In this document: piece by piece, positions 11,351-22,705 of the stretch
Numbering within the stretch: position 1 is the first letter of the stretch
Layout: every line of letters starts with the position of its first letter
Made by a program: the position numbers and the translations under genes
The notes under the pieces: generated by a model
Seen by the model: only the letters and a program-made list of their open reading frames with translations
What the model was told of the DNA's origin: nothing
Databases searched by the model: none
Source of the DNA: Sphaerosporella brunnea
Taxonomy: Eukaryota > Ascomycota > Pezizomycetes > Pezizales > Pyronemataceae
Direction: 5' to 3'
Length of the DNA stretch: 64,000 nucleotides
NCBI GenBank assembly: GCA_008704415.1
Contig: VXIS01000001.1
Span: 124,001-188,000 of the forward strand

Positions 11351-13678
11351 CTACTCCTCGCCTCTCGTGGGGCCAGATCCGACCTCCATTAGATCCCTCT
11401 CCCTGGGGTCCATGTCCCCATTCTGCACCTCAGGGGCGCCCATCATCCTCTTGAGCTCCGTAACCTCCTTGGTGAGTTTCCTCACCATTTGACAACACCG
11501 GTCCTCCTCAACATCCGGCACCGTGGTAGCAACCCTCTTACTCCATCCCTCAGCCTCCATGTCCAGCTCCCCCTGCAGCTCCTCCCACTCCTCCGTTTCG
11601 TCATCATCCGCTTCACCTCTCGCCCTGTTGGCAGAAACGCGGCGGGCCTCACGGCTCTCAACGAAGGCGATCACAACCATGAACGGAGAGTAAAGGATCT
11701 GCATCACATAGTCGTTGAGGCGGGCATAGCGGGCTTTGGGTAGCCACCATTCGAAGGGGATGATAAGGCCGAAGATCTCGATGAGGTTGAAGGGAGGGAG
11801 AAAAACGTTTTCGTCGGGGGCTCGGACGAACTGGAGAGTTTTGTGAGAAAAGAGGGCAAGGTACTCGTCGACGGCATTTTCGGTGATGTCGCTGTAGGCC
11901 TGACCATAGAGAGCTATATCATGTCAGCTTGAAAATCATAGGGTTACTCTGGAGGCCAAGTTTTTATTTTCGCGGTTTTTTGTTGTGCGGGCCAATCGGA
12001 AAATCCCGAACTTGGCGCTCGGGCTCCAGAGTAGAGGGAGCACACATACCAATAAGGATGTTCAATAGGATTACCATCACGACGAAGGTGAAAAGGTAAT
12101 AGAGGATCAATCCAAAAGGATGGCCAAAATCTTCGAAACCATCGAACTCGGGGGATTGGAGGATCGCCTTCGTCATGGCCGATAGCACAAAGTAGGTGTC
12201 TTCTCGGTAATTATCGGCGTTATCCAATCCCTATTTTCATCAGCAAAGCTCTCAAAACATACCCGAATGACATACTATGAATCCCTGGGCAAATCCAATG
12301 ATCACGACGAGGAGTAGAGCGAAGAATATAATCGACTCCATCATCATGACCTTTAGGACAACAAGCATGGCACCGAAAAAGCGGATTGAATCGAGGTAGA
12401 GAAGCATGCGTGACCAAATCATCGGTGCGACCGACGCAAGGAAGTTGTACGAGAGTATGTTATACCTCATTCTCTGGTCAGAATCCATGGGGTGCGTGAG
12501 TGCCACCATCCTGAAGACGAATGATACAGTCAAGAGTGCGTAGAGCGTCAGATTGAAGGCATTCCAGAACGACAGATGAAACCGTCCGACCTTCGCCACG
12601 TTAGCTATGAACGTCAAGCATAAATCTCATGCGAGCTGCACAAACCTTCCAAAGCTTTCCGGCCTCGTCCGCGATGAAGGACAGGGTGAACAGATACAGA
12701 ATGCCTTCTTCCACATCGATGCCACCACGGGCATTGATTGTGTTGATTGAGATGGTATATAGGGTAAGATATAGCACCGACACAACGATCTGGAACATAT
12801 TCTGGTACCTAGGGGCCCGGATGCGGTCATGGTCGAAGTGCACCCAGAAGTCCTTGTTTGCAATGTGCTTATAGCTGGTGAATTGCATTGGATCATCCAG
12901 GTCCTGGGCGACCCAACCCTTCCAGATATATTGGATGCATTTCTGGTAGCCCGAGGAGCCAATTACCCTGGTTGCGTGCAGGTCAACCGCCTTCTCGACT
13001 GCATTGGTGGGAGCTGATTCCTTGCCATTCTTCAAGATCGAGAATCTCTTGAGGAGCACTTCCTGGAATAGGTAATCGTGGTCTTCGTGAGACTCAATGA
13101 TCAGTTTGGCAATGACTTGACATGCCTCGGCACTTCAGCGCTATCAGTTACGACGTTCGGGATTCTGATGAGGTAGATCTACCGGAGGTTGTTCAAGTCC
13201 GCGTCAAACATCTCGAGCACCGCTTGTCTCTGGAACCAGCGTAGACAGACGAGAAGACAGAACACGACGCAAGCGCGGTCTTCCTGGCCTCCAGCTTCAC
13301 GAGCAAGCTGGACGACGGAGCGCGTGATAATCTCACTAACTCAGATCAGTGTCTCCTTCAATGCCCATTCGTGGGATTGGAAATGCCATACCTGTGCGGC
13401 CGTGTGATCTGAGTCTCCTTGAGCTCGCAGGGCACAGCATTTTCCACTAGGTATTTCAAACGCAGAGCAACCGCAGTGACACTATCAACAATTACTTAGC
13501 TTTCAACCTTCTTTCGACAACGTGTAACAGGTATATGTGCAAGTAAACAAACACACCGCTTTGCCGGAATCGCCGATTGAACGTCCCCGTGGATGCGGCT
13601 GCGAGGAAGCAGGGATTCGCGAAACTCGTTGCGACCGTCGCGACGGCTGGGATTGAACATTGAGCGGAAGGACACCAT
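11351..13678 (-). CDS. YVC1: vacuolar TRP-type calcium channel Yvc1
   Basis: Homologue of yeast Yvc1 (TRPY1), the cation channel that releases Ca2+ from the vacuole on hyperosmotic shock. Seven exons, all with GT-AG introns that keep frame: 13678-13557, 13481-13392, 13335-13183, 13132-12646, 12590-12276, 12230-12050, 11913-11351. The product is 636 aa, close to the 675 aa of yeast Yvc1. The N-terminal cytosolic part contains NAVEKAVDLHATRVIGSSGY and YQKCIQYIWKGWVAQD, which are highly typical of the family. Membrane helices follow: IVVSVLYLTLYTISINTI, the WNAFNLTLYALLTVSFVF segment and the FFALLLVVIIGFAQGFI segment. The pore region is LSAMTKAILQSPEFDGFEDF, and S6 is FTFVVMVILLNILIALYGQA. The C-terminus is acidic (ADDDETEEWEELQGELDMEA), matching the acidic tail that binds Ca2+ in yeast. 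The start Met at 13678 is the first in frame before the conserved region, so the extreme N-terminus is the least certain part. Confidence 0.93.
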
Positions 13679-13873
13679 CTTTGCCCCAGAGTTGTTCGAG
13701 AACAGCGAGTCAGCTCCTCAAAAACTGCTGGAGGAAGATGTGAGACGAGGGGGGAGTGGTGGGGAGGAGGTTATGAGACGGACTGGCTGCACGCCCACAA
13801 GAGCTATCTATATACTGGTGATTGCGGTGACGTAGTGGCGTTTCTGAGACCCTTGTCTGGGTGGGGTTTGGAC

Positions 13874-13909
13874 GATGGGATGGGATGGGATGGGATGGGA
13901 TGGGATGGG
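13874..13909. repeat. (GGGAT)n short tandem repeat
   Basis: Seven tandem GGGAT units about 200 bp upstream of the YVC1 start codon. It lies in the presumptive promoter, but no regulatory role is shown. Confidence 0.85.
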
Positions 13910-14116
13910 TTCATGGCCTCATGCGCGTGGATGGATGCTCGCTGTGGGTGATGATGCCGTGCAACATCGGTAAAAAGGCGATGGACCAATCACGCCCTTT
14001 GGTGTGTTTCACCCAGGCACCGGCACGTGTGATTACTAGGTAAAGCTGCGTGCAAAAGCGTTCCTACAAATCGACTGGTGTTTTGGGCGGCCGTCAACAG
14101 AGGTCGTGTGCGGACG

Positions 14117-14583
14117 TCAAATCCTAGAGACTACTTTGAATTGGCAGATCGTTGGATTACTTGCCTTTGCCATGATCTGGTTCGTAGCAGGCGATACTCC
14201 TCCATACGTCTCGCGATAATAAAGCGACTGAAGAGCCTTCCATTGGCCTGCTAGATATGATGCTGCTGCCAGCTGTTCCTTTTTCGATTGGTCGATTATC
14301 CACTCGAAGTAGCACTTGACGGCGTTGGGGTTCATATCCCGGTGAAATTTTGCTGGGTCTAGTCCCAAGCTTTCAAATTCAAAGTATCTGGCATGTTATC
14401 GTGAGCGTCTCAAACAAAACTCGGTGGTGGTGGAAGTGTATAATAATGGGAATAGCGTTGATAGACATGGTTAAGTCGACGCTGGCTCCCCTCTGCATAT
14501 ATCCTTTCAGGATTGAGCTCCTTATAGTCTCCATCCAATCTGCGGAGCCATTCCTCGTTGGTGATCGTTGTGGAAGTTTCCAT
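14117..14583 (-). pseudogene. fragment resembling DUF3435 (Starship captain-like) tyrosine recombinase, N-terminal part
   Basis: A minus-strand coding-like piece starts at ATG 14583 (ITNEEWLRRLDGDYKELNPE), continues to SQRRLNHVYQRYSHYY, then runs into a stop. A second piece begins after a CCAG at about 14389. It includes GLDPAKFHRDMNPNAVKCYF and ASYLAGQWKALQSLYYRE, and ends at a stop at 14117. The 'helix, DMNPNAV..YFEWIIDQ, YW/QWK.LxxLYYRETG' order resembles the core-binding domain of fungal DUF3435 proteins, which include the captain recombinases of Starship giant mobile elements. A GT-CCAG intron of only about 33 nt would be needed to join the pieces. No catalytic R-H-R-Y domain follows, so it is a truncated relic or an unusual small gene. 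The family call is from memory and moderate at best. Confidence 0.4.
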
Positions 14584-16473
14584 GAGGCTCAGATGAAAGA
14601 TAGCGTTAAACTGAAGGCTTCAATGAGGGTGTTGAGTGAGATTGAGGATTGGGAGTAGAAGAAGATGCGAGAAGTTTATGTAGATTTCACCGCCGTTGAC
14701 AGTGCGACAAAGGAATTTTGATGTAAAAATCGCCATCAGTGTGCAGGCGCGCCATGAGTGCCTGCATCTGCTAGAAAAACAATGATGACACTTTATTGGT
14801 TTTCCCGGCTTACAGCAAGGGTGTCCGGGAGCCGCGAGATTCGCGATGGAACTGGTGGGATGTTACAGCCAGTGTTTTGCACAGTCGATACCACGGTTTT
14901 GTACAGTTTGGTACAGTTGTTTGCCCAGTCGGTGTGGTTGTTTGCACAGTCGGGCCCTGCATTTTGCACGGGGTCGGCGTACTAGTACAGTCAACGCGAT
15001 GGTGGGTGAATATGTCAGCATCGCGTAACGTGACAAAAAAACGACCTCGAATCCGATAGATCGTCCATTCTTTCCTCTTTACAGTATCAATAAAACTTTA
15101 GGGCACTATGGGTAGAGCAGAATCTCCCATTCCGGCCTTCCATGACCTGAAATGGCTTGAATGAGCCCGTGACGAGACAAATCCCGCGGGTTTTGTGGCC
15201 ACCCGCGTTGCGGAGCGAAATAAACAAATACACAAACACACAAATAAACACGAAAAGCCGATGCATCCAGACGGGGCGAGGCAGATCCTTCCGGGAACAA
15301 CTAGACCGGTCGGGTCGGGTCGCACAGCCACCAACCCAGCGCAACCACAAATTGGCGACGATCAGGGCGACTGCAGCTTTGGGTCCGATAAGGGTGCAGC
15401 GCAGGGGCGATGGGACAAATCAGGCGTACATTAGGCAGCCGGCATGATGGTGATGGTGATGGTGATGGGGATGAGCGCGGTGCGGTGCAATATATATATA
15501 TATATATATTGGAAAGCACGAACCCGAGTATCACCAGTTTGCGAGATCTGCCGCTGTCCGCCTGGCCGGCCAGCTGCTGTCCAAGCGAGCGAGAAACCAC
15601 CGCCACGGTCCCCCACCGCGCTGGAAATTGGATGGAAGAGGCTGTTTGTGTGTCTCTCGTTCGCGCCCACTCCACTCCGCTCCCGCGCACCATGCCGAAA
15701 CAGTCTCTCCCTCTCGCTGCTTCCAGCGTTGGTTCCCCTTTGATGAAACGTTGCAAATCCACCCGATTGGCACGCACGGCTGCAGCGCTGCGGACTCCTT
15801 GTCGGTGCACGGCCGCCAGTGCGCCCAGCAGGGAACAAGGCTGCTTGCTTTGCTTTGTGCTTGTTGGTTCCGCGAACGAACCCCGCGAAAAAAGCGTTCA
15901 AGCAACGCAAAACAAACAACCCCCCCAAAACGTCCAGATCCCCCTTGCCAGCGATGTGTAGATCCGAGCCAGCGTCGAAGTGCAAATATGCGTCGCTGAG
16001 CTTTTCGCATACCTGAACCTGCAACGAACAACCTGCTGCTGCTGTTGCTGTATCGAGAAGTGTTCCATCCATCTCGTCCTCTCCTTTCAAGCAGAACTCA
16101 CGCCCACACCGCATTGCATGCTCTGCCCGTCCCCTCCTTATTCACGATATCCCCCCCCCCCATTCCTGAACTCTCGCATGTTTGGTCCGATCATCAGACG
16201 ACCCAATTGCTTGATTTGCACCCACCCCCCCACGTCTACTTTTATAGTCATTCCTTTTCCGTGACAGCTTCAGCAGCCACCCCGTCCTTTCCCTCATTCA
16301 TGCAACCCGTTTAATCGCTCCTTCAGCACCCAGCAACCCTCTTAGCACTCTCCTCGCTCGGACTGATCACCCGCCTACCAACATCAAAAAAAAGTAGAAT
16401 ACCCTTCCTTCCCACCCTCAGAGATTGGACGTCCCGTCCTTTCCCCTCCAACACGTCCTTACCGCTCAGCAAA
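14584..16473. other. upstream region of the GAF gene with short repeats
   Basis: Contains a cluster of TTTGCACAGT-like words (14874-14995), GGTGAT units (15444-15475), an (AT)n repeat (15489-15510) and a pyrimidine-rich leader (16090-16470) before the GAF gene. Long ORFs on both strands at 15400-16114 overlap each other, have no domain, and look like chance frames. Confidence 0.4.
15489..15510. repeat. (AT)n microsatellite
   Basis: Eleven AT units, about 965 bp upstream of the GAF-domain gene start. Confidence 0.85.
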
Positions 16474-18705
16474 ATGGCCCCCGGTGTCGTCTACCTGCGG
16501 CATGAGCCACCCCGTTCGTCGGCCTTCTCGAGCTCTTCGTCCGGTGGCTCCGAGAAATCCACTCATGACAAGTCCTTTCTCAAGCGTCTCTTCAAGAGCC
16601 GGGCACGATCATCGGAATATCTACCGCGGATCACCGATGAGGATTTTGACGACGGAATGGATACGATGGTTATGATGCCGTCACCACATGTAAGTGTCAC
16701 ATATCGCTGTTCTATCGCTGGCAGCTAACAGCCCAAAGACTCATCCACTCCTTTCGAAACCGTACGCGAGAGATGAATTTCGCCTTCGAAGACGACGGCA
16801 TTCTACGATGGCTATCGACGGCGGAACACGCAGGCTCGGAATACCAAAACTCACGGGACCGGTCTCGGGAAATCCACTCTCAACAGACTTGGGCACGGCG
16901 GCAGATATGTATCGACGGAGTCTACGCGAGAGGGAAAAGTTGGCGATGGCTGCAGCTACAGACCGCAGATATGTTCAGGAGTGGGGTTTCTTCATCAAAT
17001 GCTACTCGGAGGGCCGCTTCAACCTTTCGAATCCGCCTGATCCACCCCCACGCAGGCTGGAATTCAATCATCTTGTTGCGCCTGCACCTCCAACCGAGCG
17101 GCAAAGATTAAAGGTGGGGTCCGTTATTGAAATTCGATCTAGATTAGTTGTGGCTGATTGTTTAAGGCGGTCAAAGCGTGCAACATCACGTTGTCGGTTG
17201 CGGCACATGAGAAGTTTCACCGACTGGTATTGCTTGCTCGGAAAGTGTTTCAGACCCGCATGGCTTGCATCAGCCTTATCGATGAGAACATGGAAGTCGT
17301 GAAAGCAGAACACTCTTTTGGCAGAGTGTATTTACCCCGCTCACATAGCATTGCGGCACACGCCATTCTGGGCAACGAAACGATGGTTATACTGGACACG
17401 GTGAAAGACTGGCGCCTACGAGGAAACCCATTGACCCAGGACGTCCCCAACCTACGCTTCTATGCCGGTGCGCCAATCGTTACTTTCGATGGTCATACGA
17501 TCGGAGTGTTTGCAGTCTTCGACACCCAGCCGAGATCTTCGTTCCCTGCGGCATCGCGGAGAAATTTGATGGACTTTGCACGGCTAGCCATGACGGAGTT
17601 TGAGATCCTGATGGAAGAGCGTGACGAGCCAAAACTGCACATGCCCACCAAGATTGTGGGGCAAACTAAGGTGACCGAGCACGACGATGCAGAATCATTC
17701 GTATCACGACGAGGGCGACTATCGCAAAAGCTCCTTAAAGGAATCGAAGAGAACGCTGAAAAGATGCCGCCAGTAGGTCCCTTCATGGCTGGGGAAGCCT
17801 CTGAGGTACTCCTTGACTCGCCAACGGTTCCCACACAACCACATGACAGCTTCGTGGCCCGCCCAAGAACATACCAAGAAGAGCCCGTACTGCCCCCGCC
17901 TGACACGCCTTCCACGTTTCGGCACCAAGAACCAGAGCCTCCGCGACGTCCTGTGGTTGTGACGCCGATCCAACAACCTGTACCTCCACCCCGAACCTCC
18001 AGCCGCCATGCCCCGGGAACATCTCATTCTACAATGACGACGCAAACCATACCACGATATAAGCAGAACAGGCCGCTCCCGATTTTTACGGCACCGCACG
18101 TCCAAATGACGCACCAGCTAACATCGGCCCCCGCAACACCCGCAACCCCCCGCATCCCCGCTTCCCCTGGTTCGATCACCTCAATGGTCGAGGCTACCTA
18201 CGCCACCTCACTCATCGCTCGCAGTCTCGACTACGACTTTGTATACCTCCTCCGCGTGACTTCCACCGCAGCACCCGACTCCCCCCTCATCCCCATCGAC
18301 CCCTACCGCGAAAAAATCGCCATCTCTACCCGCGTCCTGGTAGCTCACGGACTCCCTGACCCACCACCAATTTTTGACCCGAGTTTGCACCTGCGCGCTC
18401 TGCGGAGTGTCGGCGGCCTTATCTTCCAGAATCCGGTGCGCGAAGACAGCGACAAAGACGATGTGGGATATCAGTTGGGGATATTATTGCCTCTGGCAAG
18501 GGATTGCAGAGACGGCGTGGGCGTGGGGGGCGACAAAGCGAAATGCATTGGCGGTATTGTGCTCGCTGCATTTGCACGTAAGGCATGCGCAGAACCCGCC
18601 TTTCGCGCTGACGAGGTGCGGTTTTTGAGAGAGTTTGGAGAGGCGATGAGGGACATACTGGTGAAGGCGGATAGGAGCTTTAAGGCGGGTGTCAGGTTGA
18701 ATTAG
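16474..18705 (+). CDS. fungal GAF-domain protein
   Basis: Three exons, 16474-16689, 16739-17113 and 17167-18705, with GT-AG introns of 49 and 53 nt that preserve frame. The product is 709 aa. Residues 1-70 are Ser-rich and basic. Residues about 140-190 carry the family signature YVQEWGFFIKCYSEGRFNLS followed by NPPDPPP. A GAF domain runs from about 205 to 345, including KFHRLVLLARKVFQTRMACI, SLIDENMEVVKAEHSFG and RFYAGAPIVTFDGHTIGVFA. GAF domains bind small ligands or act as signalling folds. In filamentous fungi such proteins are often annotated near light- or redox-sensing histidine kinases, but no kinase or receiver domain is present here. The middle (390-530) is proline-rich and disordered, and the last 170 residues may form a second, diverged GAF-like fold (YDFVYLLRVTS, then GGIVLAAFARKACAEPAFRA). 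The ligand is unknown. Confidence 0.85.
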
Positions 18706-19220
18706 GCGTTGACCTGGCAACAAAATGAAGAGGGAGACGGCGTTTTATTTATTTTTTTGGGTGTTTTTCTTTTCTTTTCTTTTTATCCTATTATTCTGTT
18801 TCGATGATATTGCCAGTGTTTTGGTGTGCTGATTCTTGATATCCACTTGGGAAGCGGTATGTGCGAACTAGTGTTTTTGCGTTTTGGGGGGGATAATTGC
18901 GATGGACTGCTGGATGGGACCTTACTTGCTTGCTTTAGCGGGAGTATTGGATGTAGTGGCGCTGGCGGCTATGGTGTAGTAATTCAACGAGAAGTGGTTC
19001 GTTGGCTTTGGTTTGAGAAGTTGTGAAGTGACGACCGTTCGTTGCTTTGAGGAACGCCACTGTTCGGCGCCGCAAAAAGTGGCGGAATATAAGTCCTCGA
19101 CTTTTCACCGCTCAACGCGGTCTCAAGGGGGTGATAAGAAAGTAGTGTCTCTCTCTCGCGCGCGCTTCAAAAAGAAGAAAAGAAAAAGAAAAAAGAAAAA
19201 AAAAAAAAAGGACAAGATCA
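18706..19220. other. 3' flank of the GAF gene
   Basis: T-rich 3' region (18745-18790), a GCGC-containing patch and an A/AG-rich tract (19171-19209). That tract is a T run on the minus strand and may terminate the adjacent tRNA-Thr gene. No protein gene is seen. Confidence 0.4.
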
Positions 19221-19291
19221 GCTCCGACCCGGACTTGAACCGGGGATCTCTTCATTACTAGTGAAGCGCTTTACCGCTAAGCCACCAGAGC
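19221..19291 (-). tRNA. tRNA-Thr(AGT)
   Basis: Minus-strand cloverleaf without intron. The acceptor stem is GCTCTGG with TCGGAGC (one G-U at each of two positions). The anticodon stem CTTCA/TGAAG encloses loop CTAGTAA, giving anticodon AGT (read as IGU, Thr ACN). The T arm is CCCGGTTCAAGTCCGGG. The downstream side on the minus strand is T-rich, as expected for Pol III termination. Confidence 0.93.
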
Positions 19292-19825
19292 TGGATGTGT
19301 GGAGATACGGGGGGTAAGGTTTATAGTGGGGTAGAGAAGTTTTTTTTTTGCGCGGAAGGTAGACCTACCTCGTCATAGGTTCTTGGTGATTTTGTGTCCG
19401 ATGTTCCCGAAGCCATGGCTAGGCGAAGCTCCCCCCCGGCCGGGACACACATACGACGGCGTTGACCGGGGGGGGGGGGGGCAACGAGTTCGCGGGTATA
19501 TGATGTGGCCAAGGATGCAGCATCCCCCAAAATCAGAACTCCCGGTAACTATCAACAACCGGGCATGCAGTCACTGCAACCTTGTTTATCTCAAGGAGAG
19601 AGAGAGCACACAGCTTTCAGGAGTGGTGCGACTGATGGCCACCACCACTACCACCACCACCACTCTCCTGCGGCTTCTACGGGATACAAAGGTCGCGCAG
19701 TCCGTGGCGGAGGCGAGAGCAGGATGGTTCGTGGTCGTCGTCTGAAGAGGAGTCTGGGTGATTGGGCCCTGGTGGTGGTGGGTGGCCCATGGCTTTCGTT
19801 TGCTGTTACGCTCTACTATATCTTT

Positions 19826-19856
<31 letters not shown>

Positions 19857-22705
19857 CGCGGGTGGCCGCTTGAGATAGCATCAGTAAGGGGGTCTGTTTG
19901 TTTTGATCATTCGCTGGCCGAATACAGACTATACAAACCTGAGTACAAAAAACCAAAAGGTCTAAGAAAGTGACTGAACTTGGAAATCATCAAGCAAGCC
20001 GCCTACGCCTAGCTATCGAGAAACAACACCGATATCGATCCTTCACGGCCACGGTGCTACGCTGCGAGAACAGCATTGTACCATCTGGAGCGGCTTTTGC
20101 TTCTCGTTGAGGGTGCTGCTGCTGTTGGAGTCACACCCCCTAAGGTTCAGTACCGCCGCTTCATCGTCGTGTGGCGGTGGTTGCCTTTGTTTGGAGCTCG
20201 AAAGGTCTTGGCCGCTGGGCTCTGAGGGGGGGATGTTCCGTTTGGAGGGGCCGGTTTTTCTGATACGCTTGTTTTTTTTTTTTTTTTGTTTTTTTGTAGC
20301 TTTGGAGTATATACATGTATAGATGCATATTCACTTGGATATTCACTGTGCTGCTGAGAAGAGACTCTGTCAACAGGTATGTACGGTTTTTGAGATATCA
20401 ACAATATGTCAGCGCAAACCTGCCGTAACCCCCCCCCCCCTTTTTTTTTTCAGGTATCAGGTTCGAGCAGCTACTCGGCAGTGCTCCCAACCAACCGGCT
20501 TCCGCGAGATGAGACTACATAGTTACCCCTTCCCCCCCCGTCGTGACTGAGCCGCTTCATCGCACAGAGCTTGACAAGTTGCAGCAAGCCGGCGAAGTGC
20601 TGTCACGTCCACCGTTCTCGGGGTGGTGGTGGTGGTGGTGGGGAGAAAGCGCCGATACCGCTGCTGCAGGCTGTCGGTTCAAGGTAGGGAACAGCGGGCG
20701 GCTTCCATCCTCGAAGGCGGCGGTGGCGGGGAGCGGAACTGCAGCAGCAGCAGGGAGCCAGTATGCAGGTTGCACGGCGCGCGCCAGGCAGGATGTTGAA
20801 CACGGCTTCGAGGCCCCGAGCTGTTGTTGGTGTTTGTGCAGAAAACGTACCGGCTGATTGCGGTGTGGTCTATATGGCAGGCAGGCGGGTGGCCGCCGTG
20901 CTACTGTGATAGATAAACAGTGCCTCACTGACTACCGTGGCGGCGGCCTGAAAGGTATGCTGGGAATAGATCGAAGTACTCCCTTTTTGGAAGAAAACCG
21001 ATGTCTATGCGGCCATAAAAGCCGAGAAAAAAAAATGAGTGGCAGAAGGAGAACGGATTGGCCTCACAGTGGTGTCGCCGCCGCGTCTCCCTCTGTTTAG
21101 GCTTCGCCATGGCCTCGACACCATATAAAACACAGCACACTTTTGGGGACCACGCAACTGCGCTGTTACCGGGTTTCTACGGTATCCGGCACCCACACGT
21201 CGTCAGGACGCACATGCCAACACGAGCTAGTTGCATCGGCTTGGTGGTTTCTCAACGGTCGTTGAGGTTGCGGAGAGCCACGCGGTTCTCTTCCGCCGAG
21301 AACCCACTGCCAGAGTATGTGAGAGCAGTTGTGCCTGGTGGGGAGGCATCAGTGTCTTCAGCTTGAATGGAACTCCTACCAGGACATGATGATGTTGCGG
21401 GTTGCTTTTGGTGGTGTGGGGGCTCGAGCCCAGGGTCAGCAAAGCAAAACCGTGATGAGGGAGGGCTACCTTGGTGGATTTTCACCCCTCCTGGTGGATC
21501 GAGACGGTTGTGGTCCGGTCCGGTTCACGCCTGTTTTCCATGTGCTCATGCACAAGAAATAGCGACCCAATCATGAGGCATCTTTGCAACAAAAATTCTC
21601 CCTATGGCCTGTGAGACCTTCTATTCCCTACAGAGTTGGCTTTACTGGCTTTCCAAGTTTCACGGTGTGGGTTTGCTAAAAAGCGTTTAACGGCTCGAGT
21701 GATTCTCAGTGAGTCACCCCCGAATGACCCCTCCCTCATCTTCGACCACTTGAGCATCCATTTCCCACCACTACAAGGTTTCAGGTTTTCAGAATCTTCG
21801 AACTGTAGCAACACAATCCGGAACTGGACTATACACATTGGAAACTTACAGTTTTTTTTTTTTTTTTTTTTTTTTTTTCACGTCAATGGCAGGGCTCTCA
21901 AGATCCTTGAGGTCACCAGAGACAGAGGACTAGGACGTGAACAATTTTACCTTGTGTGCCTTCCTCTTATCCCCCCGCTACCCCTTCACCACTGAGCAAA
22001 TACAAAGCGGCGTCGTGCACCGTGCAACGCTTCACCAATGTTACTGTGGGCTTGACAGCAGCGGAAGCTCCTTTCCGGGTAAAGAAGAAGGCAATCAAGG
22101 CCATCTACAGATCTTGTCTCGTTGGTAAGTCCATGCACAATCCCAAGCTTACTTTTGAGCAGCAAAGGTAACCAGCGGGCGACAGACACACCAAACCTGC
22201 ACTGTCCAGCGCTAGTTATTCAGCACTGGAACAAATTCGCTCACTGTGGGTGTGTGTGTGTGCTCTCTTGATATCGAGCGTATCGCTCGCAAGCCCAAGA
22301 TCATGCGGCGACAAATTAAGGGTTTCTTCCAGATCCAGTGTCTCGAGACACGTTGGTATTTCGTTGGAACCGTGGCTGGCGTCAAAGTTGTGGGTGTTCT
22401 CCTGCTCCTCGGTGTTTGTGACTAAGCTGACTGTTGGTAGCTGCTTGATGGGTCCGAAGCAGTCGCTGCTGGCGGTGGCAAGGAGCCCGGAAGGGGGGTG
22501 GGGTATGGAGATATGTGAGAAGTCAGGAAGGCGGCATACTGCTGGACCTAATCGATAGCGATGTCTCTTAACCGCTATCAATATCCAGCGATGCAATCCC
22601 ATTAGAAGAAGTAGAACCCATTTCCGCGCAAGTAAAGCAAACACAGCGTCGCATCCTCCAAATGCCACAAAAAAAAAAAAAAAGGGAAAAGAAACAACCT
22701 CTTAT
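19292..22705. other. 3.4-kb gene-poor stretch
   Basis: Holds long T or A runs (19829-19856, 20273-20287, 21851-21878), C and G runs (20430-20440, 20528-20536) and GGT or CCA triplet patches near 19635-19665 and 20620-20640. Overlapping ORFs on both strands have no recognisable domain or splice pattern. It may contain eroded repeats that I cannot identify. Confidence 0.45.

Noticed and set aside
15410..16114. Overlapping long ORFs on both strands (183 and 227 codons)
   Set aside because: They share the same GC-rich DNA on opposite strands, run through AT and GAT microsatellites and have no domain.
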